In this document: positions 52,670-63,835 of the stretch, piece after piece
Layout of the letters: the number at the start of each line of letters is the position of its first letter
How positions within the stretch are numbered: position 1 is the first letter of the stretch
Source of the DNA: Photobacterium obscurum
Lineage (GTDB): Bacteria > Pseudomonadota > Gammaproteobacteria > Enterobacterales > Vibrionaceae
Direction: 5' to 3'
DNA: 64,000 nt
Assembly: GCF_026191635.1 (NCBI RefSeq)
Contig: NZ_JAKRRW010000001.1
Location: 186,001 to 250,000 of the forward strand
Position numbers and translations under genes: made by a program
The notes under the pieces: model-generated
Database searches by the model: none
Seen by the model: the letters and a program-made list of their open reading frames with translations, nothing else
Told to the model about the DNA's origin: nothing

Positions 52670-53882
52670 TAACTGGTACACGACTTTCGCTCCCATACTC
52701 GGCGTGGATCAGAATATTACGCGGTGTGACAGGTTTGTCGCAGAAAGTGCCGACCGATACCTGATACCCGGCCTCTTCCATAAAACATGCCCGGTCATAC
52801 ACCAGCCACATTTCAAGCGGACGACGGAACAACTGGCGTACAAGCTCCATACGTTCTACCAGAGCAAACCGTAGCTCACCCTGATGCTGCCAGTATCCGT
52901 AGTCGATACCGTCATCAGGCAAGATCATGTTTTTCTTTTCAGCCGCCCAACGACAAAATGCAGCAAAGCCATCGTTCAGCAATGCTTTCTGCACATTGGG
53001 TACCGGCATATACTCGTCACTGCCATGCAGATGCCTCTGCAGGCTGTCAAACCCGAGGCGAAAACTCACTTCAACAAAACGCTGACGACGAACGCGCTGG
53101 CCGGCAGTGACAGTTTCCTGTAGTGGTAAACGAAGATCATGCTTGCTCAGTACCATGTCACTTTGCCGGGCAAGCTGTGATAGCGGTTGGTACGCCTTAG
53201 CTCTTATCAGGTGATAGCAACACGGTGAAATACTCACCGCCTGCCCCTGCTTGGCAGCCACCCGCTGCAGCAACGAAACATGCAAGTCACCACAAGCATG
53301 AAGCGCAACAGCGTGCTGGTGCGAACAGATATGCTGTTCACTGGCCGGATCAAACGCATCGCCATGAACAAAAGTGATCGGCAGTTTTAGCTGGCGAGCC
53401 GCCGCCTCGCCGTCTTCGCAAAGCGTTTGTTGCCACTCCAAGCTGGTTACCGACGTCTGGTGACTCGCAGCCAGCACCCGTCCGAGATGCCCTTTTCCTG
53501 CACACCATTCAAGCCAGGGCAGTTGCAAGCTCGGGAGTGCCCCGTTAAAAGCGGTGATCTGCTGCCATTTTCGGCCCGGTATTCCAACGTCCAAGCCTCT
53601 CGGCAACTCCTTTTCTTGCAGAGGCAATGAGCCAAGTTGGGCAAGCTGATACAACTCGGGGGCATCCGGGATCCATACCGCTAGCGCTTCAGCCAGAGCC
53701 TCTCCATCATCGATAAACTCAGCGATAGCTTCGTCAGTGAGTGACTGCAGCCAATGACAAAGCTCGGGATGATTTGATTGCCAGACCAATTGATTGGCAG
53801 CAAAAGGCATGAACTGCCAAAACTCACCGTTGTTCGTTAATAACTCATCAAGACGGCGGAACAAGGGGGAAAAAACGGACAT
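52659..53882 (-). CDS. SAM-dependent methyltransferase (Methyltransf_32 type)
   Basis: The 407-residue protein has a central Rossmann methyltransferase domain: motif I LEWCAGKGHLGRVLA (near residue 123), ALHACGDLH (near residue 193) and SISPCCYHLI (near residue 217), the pattern of PF13679 proteins. Helical regions flank it. The substrate is unknown. Its 3' end overlaps the convergent activator gene by 11 bases. It is a single gene upstream of the cysB terminator. Confidence 0.82.
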   Translation of the reverse strand: MSVFSPLFRRLDELLTNNGEFWQFMPFAANQLVWQSNHPELCHWLQSLTDEAIAEFIDDGEALAEALAVWIPDAPELYQLAQLGSLPLQEKELPRGLDVGIPGRKWQQITAFNGALPSLQLPWLEWCAGKGHLGRVLAASHQTSVTSLEWQQTLCEDGEAAARQLKLPITFVHGDAFDPASEQHICSHQHAVALHACGDLHVSLLQRVAAKQGQAVSISPCCYHLIRAKAYQPLSQLARQSDMVLSKHDLRLPLQETVTAGQRVRRQRFVEVSFRLGFDSLQRHLHGSDEYMPVPNVQKALLNDGFAAFCRWAAEKKNMILPDDGIDYGYWQHQGELRFALVERMELVRQLFRRPLEMWLVYDRACFMEEAGYQVSVGTFCDKPVTPRNILIHAEYGSESRVPVITD

Positions 53883-53956
53883 GAAACTACTCTTCAGGCG
53901 AAACGGGACGATCGCGCGCTATTGTATACTAAATTATTCATTGCCACTGAAAAGAA

Positions 53957-53980
53957 AAGGGCTGCAACGATGCAGCCCTT
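53957..53980. terminator. terminator of cysB
   Basis: Perfect 10-bp stem AAGGGCTGCA/TGCAGCCCTT (53957-53966, 53971-53980); on the minus strand TTTTCTTTTC follows. Confidence 0.88.
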
Positions 53981-54001
53981 AATAAGCGATTTAGAAATGC
54001 A

Positions 54002-55300
<1,299 letters not shown>

Positions 55301-56062
55301 ATGAGTATACCTTTAATGATTGGCCTCATTGCTTTGTTGTTAATACTGATTGTTGGTTACAACGTCATCATTCAGTATCGCCAACGTTTAGAAAGCGCCA
55401 AACACCAAGAACTGGCCAAATTCATTGCCATCATCGATGCAACTGAAGAGCTTATCGGTAATGCTCATCATCTGCCATACAGTAAAGAGCTTCTGGTGTG
55501 CCTGAACCAACGCATTTTGCATGCTTTGGAAAACATGAGTGAAACCGATCCTTCAGATAAAAGTTTGCCACCGCGTATCAAAAACGTCGCGGCGCAGATT
55601 CGACAGTTGCAAGAGAACTATTCCAATAACGATATTGCCCCGTTTAAGGTTCCAAGTACTGACAAGCAAGCGATTGGTATGCTGCAACTCGTCAAACGTC
55701 TAAAAACAGTGATCAAGAATGAGCATAGCAAGGGTCGATTTGCCACTCAGGCTTTTGTTGCCGAAAATGCTCGCCTTGAAGGTATCCAGCTTCGCATCAA
55801 TATTGAAAACGTGATTAAACGCGCCAATGATGCCCGAATGAAGCGCCAGTTGGGCACTGCCAAACAGCTACTGAAAAAAGGCATCGATGCCCTTGCCAGT
55901 AAAAATGATAACTACGCCAATCAGGCACGTGAAAAGCTGCAGATGCTACTCGGAGAAATCGACAGCAGTCAAAACCTCAATCATGAGCAAGAACGACAGC
56001 AGATGATTGATAAAGAGCAAGATGAACTGGATGTGTTATTCCAGCCGAAGCGGAAGTGGTAA
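55301..56062 (+). CDS. membrane-anchored coiled-coil protein
   Basis: The product of 253 residues has one N-terminal membrane anchor (MSIPLMIGLIALLLILIVGY) followed by a long, charged, mostly helical cytoplasmic part. Homologues in vibrios carry the name DNA repair protein, which nothing in the sequence supports directly. The frame also opens at an ATG at 55277; the ATG at 55301 places the membrane anchor at the start as in homologues, and is chosen. Monocistronic, with a strong terminator. Confidence 0.7.
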   Translation: MSIPLMIGLIALLLILIVGYNVIIQYRQRLESAKHQELAKFIAIIDATEELIGNAHHLPYSKELLVCLNQRILHALENMSETDPSDKSLPPRIKNVAAQIRQLQENYSNNDIAPFKVPSTDKQAIGMLQLVKRLKTVIKNEHSKGRFATQAFVAENARLEGIQLRINIENVIKRANDARMKRQLGTAKQLLKKGIDALASKNDNYANQAREKLQMLLGEIDSSQNLNHEQERQQMIDKEQDELDVLFQPKRKW

Positions 56063-56078
56063 CCGACAACTCAATGCT

Positions 56079-56106
56079 AAAAAAGGCCGCCATAGCGGCC
56101 TTTTTT
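56079..56106 (+). terminator. terminator after the coiled-coil gene
   Basis: AAAAGGCCGC/GCGGCCTTTT (56081-56090, 56095-56104) followed by T residues; it may serve proV on the other strand too, since A6 precedes it. Confidence 0.9.
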
Positions 56107-56169
56107 CATTAACTAGCTTAGGAAAAATCACTTATTTGATGGGCGCAACATAATTGAGCCCCTAGGGAA

Positions 56170-57429
56170 CTAGGCCGCTAATGACTTATTCATCTTGGAC
56201 TTTTTTCCGCTGTTATCTCCCTCATCCGAATGAGCCTGTTCACTCAAGACTTCAGCCAGTGTCGAACGAGACAGTCTACCCTCAACGTCACCATTAGCAT
56301 TGATTACCGGTAGCGGGTGCTCGCTATCAAGGGTTTCAGGAATAACAGCTTCCAGAAGCGCATCTGTATGGACAGCAGGCACATCCTCAAGCAACGAAGG
56401 ATCGATGGCATTGCTGTAATCCTTTTCTTCGACGCTTTCTAATGTTTCCTGAGTGATCACTCCTTGGTATCCCTCATCATTGATGTAGTAGCCATAATCA
56501 TCTTTGGCTTTTCTCATCTCGGCAACGGCCCCACCAATCGTCTCAGACGATATACGCACGACCTGAGGTTTCATCACTGTTTCAACGGTCAGTGCGCGAG
56601 CACGATTAACATCTTTCACAAAGGCTTCGACATAGTCATCTGCCGGATGCAGCAAGATATCGACCGGCCGCCCCTGTTGCACCAATAATCCGTCACGCAG
56701 GATGGCAATTCTATCCCCGAGCCGGAGCGCCTCGTCTAAATCGTGTGTGATGAAAACAATTGTCTTATGCAGTTTTTCCTGCAGTTCGATAAGCTGATCC
56801 TGCATTTCGCTGCGGATCAGCGGGTCAAGGGCAGAAAAGGCCTCATCCATCAACAAAATATCGGCATCGGTACAGAGAGCTCTGGCGAGGCCAACACGTT
56901 GCTGCTGGCCACCGGAGAGATGGGCAGGAAAGTGCTTATCATAACCATCAAGCCCAACCATCTCGAGCCAGTACCTAGCCTGCTTTTCACGTTCTTGCTT
57001 CGCCACGCCCTGGATCAGCAGGCCATAGCCAATATTCTCAAGCACCGTACGATGGGGCATCAAACCAAATCGCTGGAAAACCATCGACATCTTATTTCGG
57101 CGAAATTGCTGCAATGCCTTTTTATCAAACGACATCACATCACTTCCCTCTACCTCTATTACACCTTCGGTCGGGTCAATCAAACGATTAAAGTGACGTA
57201 TCAAGGTCGATTTTCCCGAGCCAGAAAGCCCCATTACCACAAAAATTTCGCCCGGATAAATATCCATATTGATATTATTGAGACCTACGGTATGCCCAGT
57301 TTCAGCAAGAATATCGTCTTTGGACTGACCGTCTTTAACCTGTTGCAGCACTTGGCTGGCATTCGGCCCAAAGACTTTATAGAGGTTTTTGACCCGGATT
57401 AGCGGTGTCTTTATCTCTTCACTAGCCAT
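56170..57429 (-). CDS. proV: glycine betaine/proline ABC transporter ATP-binding protein
   Basis: The 419-residue ATPase of the ProU-type osmoprotectant importer has Walker A GLSGSGKST (near residue 70), the ABC signature LSGGQQQRVGLARAL and Walker B ILLMDEAFSALD, then a C-terminal tandem CBS region (from TVETVMKPQVVRISS) that senses ionic strength in this family. Its start overlaps the proW stop by 8 bases. The order is proX-proW-proV, reverse of E. coli proVWX and like the second system known in vibrios. Confidence 0.95.
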   Translation of the reverse strand: MASEEIKTPLIRVKNLYKVFGPNASQVLQQVKDGQSKDDILAETGHTVGLNNINMDIYPGEIFVVMGLSGSGKSTLIRHFNRLIDPTEGVIEVEGSDVMSFDKKALQQFRRNKMSMVFQRFGLMPHRTVLENIGYGLLIQGVAKQEREKQARYWLEMVGLDGYDKHFPAHLSGGQQQRVGLARALCTDADILLMDEAFSALDPLIRSEMQDQLIELQEKLHKTIVFITHDLDEALRLGDRIAILRDGLLVQQGRPVDILLHPADDYVEAFVKDVNRARALTVETVMKPQVVRISSETIGGAVAEMRKAKDDYGYYINDEGYQGVITQETLESVEEKDYSNAIDPSLLEDVPAVHTDALLEAVIPETLDSEHPLPVINANGDVEGRLSRSTLAEVLSEQAHSDEGDNSGKKSKMNKSLAA

Positions 57430-58321
57430 GATCGCTACCTCCTAGATGCTGCTGGGTACGCTTGGCATAACTCTGGGTTACCCGATCGAAAATAATAGCC
57501 AGCGCCACTATCGCCAGGCCATTGAGCAAACCTAACGTAAAGTATTGGTTAGTAATTGATTTCAGTACCGGCTGCCCCAACCCTTTTACACCGATCATAG
57601 AAGCAATTACCACCATTGCCAGTGCCATCATGATTGTCTGATTAATCCCAGCCATGATGTTAGGCAGTGCCAGCGGAAGTTGTACCCCAAGCAGACGCTG
57701 CGTTGGGCTGGCACCATATGCGGTTGCGGCCTCCAGCACCTCCTTGTCAACCAGTCGGATCCCGAGGTTGGTTAGGCGAATTACTGGAGGAATGGCATAA
57801 ATGACCACCGCAATGACTCCCGGGATCTTACCGATACCGAGCAACATCACAACGGGGATCAAATAGACGAAAGCCGGCATCGTTTGCATTACATCAAGCA
57901 AAGGGGTAACCACCGACTGCACTCTATCTGAGCGAGCCATGGCAATACCGATCGGGATCCCCAAGCCTATTGCTACCAGAGTCGAGACCAGAATAATACT
58001 CATCGTCCGCATGGTATTGTCCCACATGCCAAACACACCGATCAGCACAAAGGCAACAACCACACCGAGCGTCAATTTCCAGGAACGACTGGCAACATAG
58101 GCAAGTGCCGCCAATACACCGATCACTATCCACCACGGTGTAACTAACAGTAATTTTTCAAAGCCAATAAGAAATGACAGCAAAGGATCAAAAAAAGCCT
58201 CGATACTGTCACCATATTCACGGGAAAATGCACGATAGGCACCATCCAGCGTTTTTCGAATCTCCAGTAACTGATGACGATCCAGTTGAGGAAATTCCGT
58301 TAACCAAGATTGATCAGACAT
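57422..58321 (-). CDS. proW: glycine betaine/proline ABC transporter permease
   Basis: This permease of 299 residues has an N-terminal extension, about six membrane segments and the EAA-like loop (EAATAYGASPTQRLLGVQLPLA, shown here as EAATAYGASPTQRLLGVQLP) that contacts ProV. The frame is open from a TTG at 58336, but the ATG at 58321 follows AAGG and is chosen. It overlaps proV and lies 55 bases after proX, with a hairpin in that gap. Confidence 0.94.
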   Translation of the reverse strand: MSDQSWLTEFPQLDRHQLLEIRKTLDGAYRAFSREYGDSIEAFFDPLLSFLIGFEKLLLVTPWWIVIGVLAALAYVASRSWKLTLGVVVAFVLIGVFGMWDNTMRTMSIILVSTLVAIGLGIPIGIAMARSDRVQSVVTPLLDVMQTMPAFVYLIPVVMLLGIGKIPGVIAVVIYAIPPVIRLTNLGIRLVDKEVLEAATAYGASPTQRLLGVQLPLALPNIMAGINQTIMMALAMVVIASMIGVKGLGQPVLKSITNQYFTLGLLNGLAIVALAIIFDRVTQSYAKRTQQHLGGSDHG

Positions 58322-58340
58322 AAACCTTATCCGCAAAATA

Positions 58341-58366
58341 CAAAAAGCCCAGACAAATGCTGGGCA
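58341..58366 (-). terminator. intercistronic attenuator-like hairpin between proX and proW
   Basis: GCCCAG/CTGGGC (58347-58352, 58360-58365) is followed on the minus strand by TTTTTG. Partial termination here would give more binding protein (ProX) than permease and ATPase. Confidence 0.65.
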
Positions 58367-58375
58367 TAAGAGCGA

Positions 58376-59374
58376 TTACAGTTCCTTCAAGGCCTGCTTC
58401 ACTTTATTTGCAACTTCAGGGCTGACCCACTGCGTCCATGTCGACTCATACTCAGTTAGAAAGTGCTCCATCGCGATATCACCGTCAGCCTGATAGTCTT
58501 CCATCCAAGCCAGCAGAGTATTCATCTGGCTGTTACTAAACGAACGGGCAGAAAGGTAAGCCAGTGCCTCAGGGGCACGTTTCGCAAACGTCTCCGTCAC
58601 AACAGTATCTACCGGTGAAGGTGGGTACATTGTCGGTTTAGGATCCAGACACTCTTCTTTAGTAATACAGACCCGATAATGCTCGACATCAACACCGCTA
58701 CCAAAATCAACCTTCACCATTTTATATTTGCCCAATACTGCTGTTGGCGCCCAGTAATAACCAAACCAAGGCTCCTCACGCTCGTAGGCTTTGGCAATAG
58801 ATCCTGCCAGGCCGGCACCCGAACCCGGGTCAATCAACTCAAAGCCGGACTTATCCAATGCCATAGCGTGAAACAGGTTACCGGCAGTGATCTGACAGTT
58901 CCAACCTGCTGGACATCCCATAAAAGCGGATTTATCAGGGTCTTCGGGATGCTTAAATAATTTGTGATTAGCTTTGATACCAGCAATCGTTGCCAGAGTC
59001 GGATCTTTTTCGACCAGGTAAGCCGGTACCCAGAAGCCTTCTTCACCACCATCAGACAGAGTTGTACCTGCAAAACGTAAGCGTCCTTCATCGACACCGC
59101 GTTCCAACGCAGCCTTCATCGAATTACTCCACATTTCCGGCGCAATATCCGGCTCGCCCTTCTCTATCATAGAGGTACCCGTTGGCATGGTATCGCCAGG
59201 AACAAGCTCAGCATCACAGCCAAAACCGTGCTGAAGAATAAACTTATCAATACTGGCAATCAGCGTGGCGGAGTTCCAGTTCATATCCGCAATCGTCACA
59301 TCACCGCATTCATTCGCAGAGGCATTAAATGAGGTAGTCGCAAGCAAAATTGTTGTTGCGAGAAGTTTTCGCAT
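58376..59374 (-). CDS. proX: glycine betaine/proline periplasmic binding protein
   Basis: The 332-residue precursor has a Sec signal peptide (RKLLATTILLATTSFNASA) and the OpuAC-type binding fold, with aromatic residues typical of betaine cages (ADMNWNS, PEMWSN, WFGYYWAPTAV). It captures betaine or proline betaine and hands it to ProWV. Two ATGs occur (59380 and 59374); the second is 7 bases after AAGGA and is chosen. It is the first gene of the proXWV operon. Confidence 0.93.
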   Translation of the reverse strand: MRKLLATTILLATTSFNASANECGDVTIADMNWNSATLIASIDKFILQHGFGCDAELVPGDTMPTGTSMIEKGEPDIAPEMWSNSMKAALERGVDEGRLRFAGTTLSDGGEEGFWVPAYLVEKDPTLATIAGIKANHKLFKHPEDPDKSAFMGCPAGWNCQITAGNLFHAMALDKSGFELIDPGSGAGLAGSIAKAYEREEPWFGYYWAPTAVLGKYKMVKVDFGSGVDVEHYRVCITKEECLDPKPTMYPPSPVDTVVTETFAKRAPEALAYLSARSFSNSQMNTLLAWMEDYQADGDIAMEHFLTEYESTWTQWVSPEVANKVKQALKEL

Positions 59375-59733
59375 AGTCATGTCCTTATTTCGATTTCTGT
59401 TCCATCAGTCATCTAAAGATATGCGCAGCATAACATTTACGCAACACGCATATGGTTTGTATACTAAGCAATCATTAGAATCTTTGCAAAACAATCACCT
59501 TGAATAGCAAGGGCAAACAAACAACAAACACAAGCAATTGTTTAGAGCTGTAATGAATACGACCACTCACAAGGCTACCATTTTGTTAAAAGAAAATTTA
59601 AAAGCCACTTGGCTCGCGGCCATTTACAAGTTGCATAACGCTCCGCGCAACGTCGACAATTTGGTATACTTGCCGACTAAATACGGTTGCCCTTCAACCA
59701 ATAACAAATTCAAGACTCAACAGTAATCAGCCC
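59375..59733. other. divergent promoter region of proX and miaE
   Basis: AT-rich; no convincing gene. It should carry the osmotically controlled proX promoter on the minus strand. A 62-codon plus-strand frame (59538-59726) shows no ribosome site or family resemblance. Confidence 0.4.
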
Positions 59734-60522
59734 ATGACCAACACTCAACGCATGATTGACGAGCTACTCTCGCCAATCAAAGATTTCCTCCAGTGCGATA
59801 CCCCCGAGAGCTGGATAAAAGAAGCCAGACGACCTGAAAACCTCACCGCTTTACTTGTCGATCACTGTAACTGTGAACTCAAGGCAAGCCAGACGGCAAT
59901 ATGGCTAATTCGCAAATACGCGGTGGATGCCAACAGCGGAAAACAACTACTGGCATGGGCAAAGCCCTATGAAGATTTTGTCTATGGTAAAGCACGCAGT
60001 ACCGAGGCTTTCCACGGCAAGAAAAACGGCCTGTCTGCCCCTCTTGTTCCCAAAGCAGACTTCGAACACGGGCAGGAGCTTATCGACAAAATGATCCGGT
60101 TAATCAAAGAGGAGTTCCATCACTTTGAGCAGGTACTGGAGATCATGGAACAGCGCGATATTCCCTACAGTAACCTGCGAGCCGGACGCTATGCCAAGGG
60201 GCTAATGAAGGCGGTACGTACCCATGAGCCTGCAACGCTGATCGATAAGTTGATTGTCGGCGCCTATATCGAAGCTCGCTCCTGCGAGCGCTTTGCCAAG
60301 TTGGCACCATACCTGGATGAGGAACTGAAGAAGTTCTATATCTCGCTGCTTCGTTCTGAAGCGCGCCATTATCAGGACTACCTAAATCTGGCAGAGCAAA
60401 TTGCGGGGGAAGATATTTCCGAGCGGATAAAAGTAATAGGTACCCGAGAAGCAGAGCTTATTAGCAGCCCTGATGACAGCTTCCGCTTCCATAGCGGTAT
60501 TCCAGCGATGACTGAAGCCTAA
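59734..60522 (+). CDS. miaE: tRNA-(ms2io6A)-hydroxylase
   Basis: The 262-residue diiron monooxygenase hydroxylates the isopentenyl group of 2-methylthio-N6-isopentenyladenosine-37 in tRNA. The ferritin-like ligands are visible: DHCNCELKASQTA (near residue 48), EEFHHFEQVLEIME (near residue 129), EARSCERF (near residue 186) and EARHYQDYL (near residue 212). Length matches the family. It is monocistronic and convergent with topA, sharing a terminator. Confidence 0.95.
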   Translation: MTNTQRMIDELLSPIKDFLQCDTPESWIKEARRPENLTALLVDHCNCELKASQTAIWLIRKYAVDANSGKQLLAWAKPYEDFVYGKARSTEAFHGKKNGLSAPLVPKADFEHGQELIDKMIRLIKEEFHHFEQVLEIMEQRDIPYSNLRAGRYAKGLMKAVRTHEPATLIDKLIVGAYIEARSCERFAKLAPYLDEELKKFYISLLRSEARHYQDYLNLAEQIAGEDISERIKVIGTREAELISSPDDSFRFHSGIPAMTEA

Positions 60523-60566
60523 TGCTCCTCACCCTTTTCAAGGGGGAAGGAACCAATGAATATTCC

Positions 60567-60597
60567 ATAAAAAAACCGCCTTTCGGCGGTTTTTTTA
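60567..60597. terminator. bidirectional terminator between miaE and topA
   Basis: AAACCGCC-TTTC-GGCGGTTT stem with A and T runs of seven on either side. Confidence 0.93.
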
Positions 60598-63243
60598 TTA
60601 TTTCTCGGCTTTCTCTTTCTTCGGCTTCTTACGCTTGTCGGTAATTTCCCATTTACCGTCAATATAAAGACCGGTCCAGCCCGATGGCTTACCATCGATT
60701 TCAGAGCGAATGTAGTTTTCTTTTGTCTTACGGCTAAAACGAACTACAGTCGGACGACCATCCGGATCTTCGGTTGGTGCGTCAGCCAGATAAGTGAACT
60801 TCGGTGACAGGCGATCCTTGAAGCGAGCCAATTCTTCCACTAATGGTGCACGCGTTTCACGTGATTTAGGGAAAGTACTCGCCGCCATAAACAGGCCTGA
60901 TGCACCGTCACGCAGAACAAAGTAAGCATCTGGATCTTGGGTACACGGAAGTTCCGGCAAGTGCACAGGATCTTCCTTCGGTGGCGCAATTTCACCGTTC
61001 TTCAAGATCTTGCGGGTGTTCTTACATTCATCGTTAGTACAGCCCATATACTTACCAAAGCGACCGTTTTTCAGCTCCATATCAGAGCCACACTTGTCAC
61101 ACTCGATCACAGGGCCGTCATAGCCTTTCAGCTTGAACTCGCCTTTCTCTACGATGTAACCATCACAACTTGGGTTATTACCACAAACATGTAGCTTACG
61201 CTCCTGATCAATCAGGTAGGCATCCATCGCAGTATCACACTTAGGACAGCGCTTCTTGGCACGAAGGGCAGCGGTTTCAACGTCTTCTTCAAGAACGTTA
61301 ACAATACCCTCTTCGTCACCCAGGTTGATCGTTGTCTTACAACGCTCTTTTGGTGGCAGTGCATAACCAGAACAGCCAAGGAAAACACCTGTGGATGCGG
61401 TACGAATACCCATCGGGCGTTCACAGGTCGGACACTTAATATCGGTTAATACGATATTGTTCGGCTTCATGCCGCCTTCTTCCTCGTCAAGCTCTGCTTT
61501 TTCAAGCTTGGCGGTGAAGTCGCTGAAGAAGTTGTCCAGCACACCTTTCCAGTTTGCTTCGCCTTCCGCAATCTTATCCAGGTTGCCTTCCATGCGTGCG
61601 GTGAAATCGTAATCCATCAGATCGGAGAAGCTATCGTCCAGACGGTCTGAAACAATCTCACCCATTTTTTCTGCATAGAATCGACGCTGGTCAACACGCA
61701 CATAACCGCGATCCTGGATCGTAGAAATGATGGATGCGTAAGTTGACGGACGGCCAATGCCTTTCTTCTCTAGCTCTTTAACCAATGCAGCTTCTGTAAA
61801 GCGCGCAGGCGGCTTGGTGAAGTGCTGCTTAGGCTCAAGCTCTTCAAGCGTTAAACTGTCGCCTACGTGAACCATAGGCAATGTTGTATCTTCAGTCTTG
61901 CCAGAAGGACGCTGTACATGTGTCCAACCTGCAAAACGCATCGTACGACCTTTGGCCTTCAGCGTGAAGTCGCCTGCCTGAACCGTGATCGTACTTGAAT
62001 CATATTTCGCCGGCACCATCTGACAGGCTACAAACTGACGCCAGATCAAGTCGTATAGCTTGATCGCATCCTGTTCCATACCTTCGAGGTTTTCCGCTTG
62101 CACATCCACGCTCGACGGACGGATCGCTTCGTGCGCTTCCTGAGCATTGCCCTTGCTGCCGTAAACATTTGGCTTGGCCGGCAAGTAGTTCTCGCCGTAC
62201 TCGCTGCCGATAAATTCACGGGCAGACTCTACCGCTTCCTTCGACAGGTTGGTCGAGTCGGTACGCATATAGGTAATATAACCAGCTTCATACAAACGCT
62301 GTGCCAAGCCCATCGTACGCTTAACACCGTAGCCCAGACGTGTACTTGCAGCCTGCTGCAGCGTCGAAGTGATGTAAGGTGCCGAAGGCTTGCTGCTGGT
62401 CGGGCGATCTTCACGGTCGATAACCTTGTAGGCCGCTTTTTCCAATAGCGCCTTGGCTGCCATTGTCTCGGTTTCGTTAACCGGACGGAAGGCTTTACCG
62501 GCCTGCTGGGCAACCATCAGACGCAAGGCATCTTTGCCCGCTGTCTGGGTATTGGCGTGAATGTCCCAGAACTCTTCTGGGGTAAACGCTTTGATTTCGC
62601 GCTCACGCTCAACAATCAGTTTTACCGCAACCGACTGAACACGCCCTGCAGATAGGCCACGCGCAACCTTCTTCCAAAGAAGCGGCGACACCATGAAACC
62701 CACAACGCGGTCGAGAAAGCGTCGAGCCTGCTGGGCATTCACACCATCGATGTTCAATTCACCCGGCTGTTCAAATGCCTGCTGAATTGCATTTTTGGTG
62801 ATCTCGTTAAAAACCACTCGCTTGTAACGTTCATCATCGCCACCGATGATCTCACGAAGGTGCCACGCAATAGCTTCTCCCTCGCGGTCCAAATCGGTTG
62901 CCAGATAAACATAGTCTGCGTCAGCAGCCAGTTTCTGTAGTTCGTTAACTACTTTTTCTTTGCCCGGAAGCACTTCGTACTGCGCTTCCCAATCGTTATA
63001 CGGGTTCACACCCATTTTGCCGATCAGCGCCTTACGCTCTTTCTCTTTTTTAATACGGGCTTTCTCTTCGGCACTCAGCCCCTTGGTAGAGGTGGCAGCT
63101 GCCTTTTTACCCGTACTACGTGCACCCGTAGGCAAATCACGGACGTGACCCACGCTTGACTTTACAATGAAGTCCTTACCCAAGTACTTATTAATGGTTT
63201 TAGCCTTGGCAGGGGACTCCACAATAACGAGAGATTTACCCAT
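60598..63243 (-). CDS. topA: DNA topoisomerase I
   Basis: The type IA topoisomerase of 881 residues relaxes negative supercoils. It starts [20 protein letters not shown] (Toprim); the catalytic Tyr is in [15 protein letters not shown] near residue 322, and four-cysteine zinc domains occupy the C-terminus ([27 protein letters not shown]) before a basic tail. The frame extends 27 codons further, to 63324, but the ATG at 63243 is the conserved start. It lies beside yciN, as in E. coli. Confidence 0.97.
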   Translation of the reverse strand: MGKSLVIVESPAKAKTINKYLGKDFIVKSSVGHVRDLPTGARSTGKKAAATSTKGLSAEEKARIKKEKERKALIGKMGVNPYNDWEAQYEVLPGKEKVVNELQKLAADADYVYLATDLDREGEAIAWHLREIIGGDDERYKRVVFNEITKNAIQQAFEQPGELNIDGVNAQQARRFLDRVVGFMVSPLLWKKVARGLSAGRVQSVAVKLIVEREREIKAFTPEEFWDIHANTQTAGKDALRLMVAQQAGKAFRPVNETETMAAKALLEKAAYKVIDREDRPTSSKPSAPYITSTLQQAASTRLGYGVKRTMGLAQRLYEAGYITYMRTDSTNLSKEAVESAREFIGSEYGENYLPAKPNVYGSKGNAQEAHEAIRPSSVDVQAENLEGMEQDAIKLYDLIWRQFVACQMVPAKYDSSTITVQAGDFTLKAKGRTMRFAGWTHVQRPSGKTEDTTLPMVHVGDSLTLEELEPKQHFTKPPARFTEAALVKELEKKGIGRPSTYASIISTIQDRGYVRVDQRRFYAEKMGEIVSDRLDDSFSDLMDYDFTARMEGNLDKIAEGEANWKGVLDNFFSDFTAKLEKAELDEEEGGMKPNNIVLTDIKCPTCERPMGIRTASTGVFLGCSGYALPPKERCKTTINLGDEEGIVNVLEEDVETAALRAKKRCPKCDTAMDAYLIDQERKLHVCGNNPSCDGYIVEKGEFKLKGYDGPVIECDKCGSDMELKNGRFGKYMGCTNDECKNTRKILKNGEIAPPKEDPVHLPELPCTQDPDAYFVLRDGASGLFMAASTFPKSRETRAPLVEELARFKDRLSPKFTYLADAPTEDPDGRPTVVRFSRKTKENYIRSEIDGKPSGWTGLYIDGKWEITDKRKKPKKEKAEK

Positions 63244-63835
63244 AATGACTCTATTACGTCCTCGTGCTCGCAAAACTTTAAAATAAAAACATATAGTTGC
63301 ACGTTGAAAAACACAAAGTGGCACGGCAACGTTACTAGACCAATCTGATTAAGTAACTAATCACATGACGCTTTCTCTACACGAATAAAGGAGCGTTCAG
63401 GATAAGTAGTTACTTAATGTGATTGGTATTTACATATTGGGCTACAATCCAAGAAGGTCAACTGCTTTTTGACGAAAACGAACTGTTTGCTCGTCCCTTC
63501 CCCACTTGTTAACAGCTGGTTAATGCCTGCATTCACCTGAATCAACCGTAGCCTAAGTCCCCTTTTTACCACTCTTTATAGTGATAAAGTGGCTGAGGGC
63601 GCTAATCATTACCACCTCAACTCGTGTTTGACTATTAAAACCGATAAATTTTTGCCGTCGCTCACATAAATTCCCCGAATTCGGTACTTAACCACACATT
63701 CTTTAGTCATTTCTTCGGCATAACCGCAAACTTAGCAAGGGTTTGTTTTATCGTGTTAACTTCAATACACTAATTATCTTCATCGCCCGGATGCGGGCAT
63801 GAAAGTGATTAATTTCTGATTCAAGAGATAACAGC
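63244..63835. other. divergent topA-yciN region
   Basis: No gene recognised in 590 bases. The topA promoter(s), multiple in enterics, should lie here on the minus strand and the yciN promoter at the right. The only clear structure is the inverted repeat at 63339-63427. Confidence 0.45.
63339..63427. repeat. 89-bp inverted-repeat element upstream of topA
   Basis: ACCAATCTGATTAAGTAACTA (first 20: ACCAATCTGATTAAGTAACT; 63339-63359) and its inverse (63407-63427) match at 19 of 21 positions around a 47-base centre that can pair further (GACGCT/AGCGTT). It looks like a small non-coding palindromic repeat; its ends resemble the inverted repeat at 7312-7360. Confidence 0.6.

Noticed and set aside
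56743..57402. Long plus-strand frame (219 codons) opposite proV
   Set aside because: It is antisense to a clearly functional ABC ATPase with all motifs and has no recognisable domain.
59538..59726. 62-codon plus-strand frame before miaE
   Set aside because: No ribosome site and composition typical of non-coding AT-rich promoter DNA.
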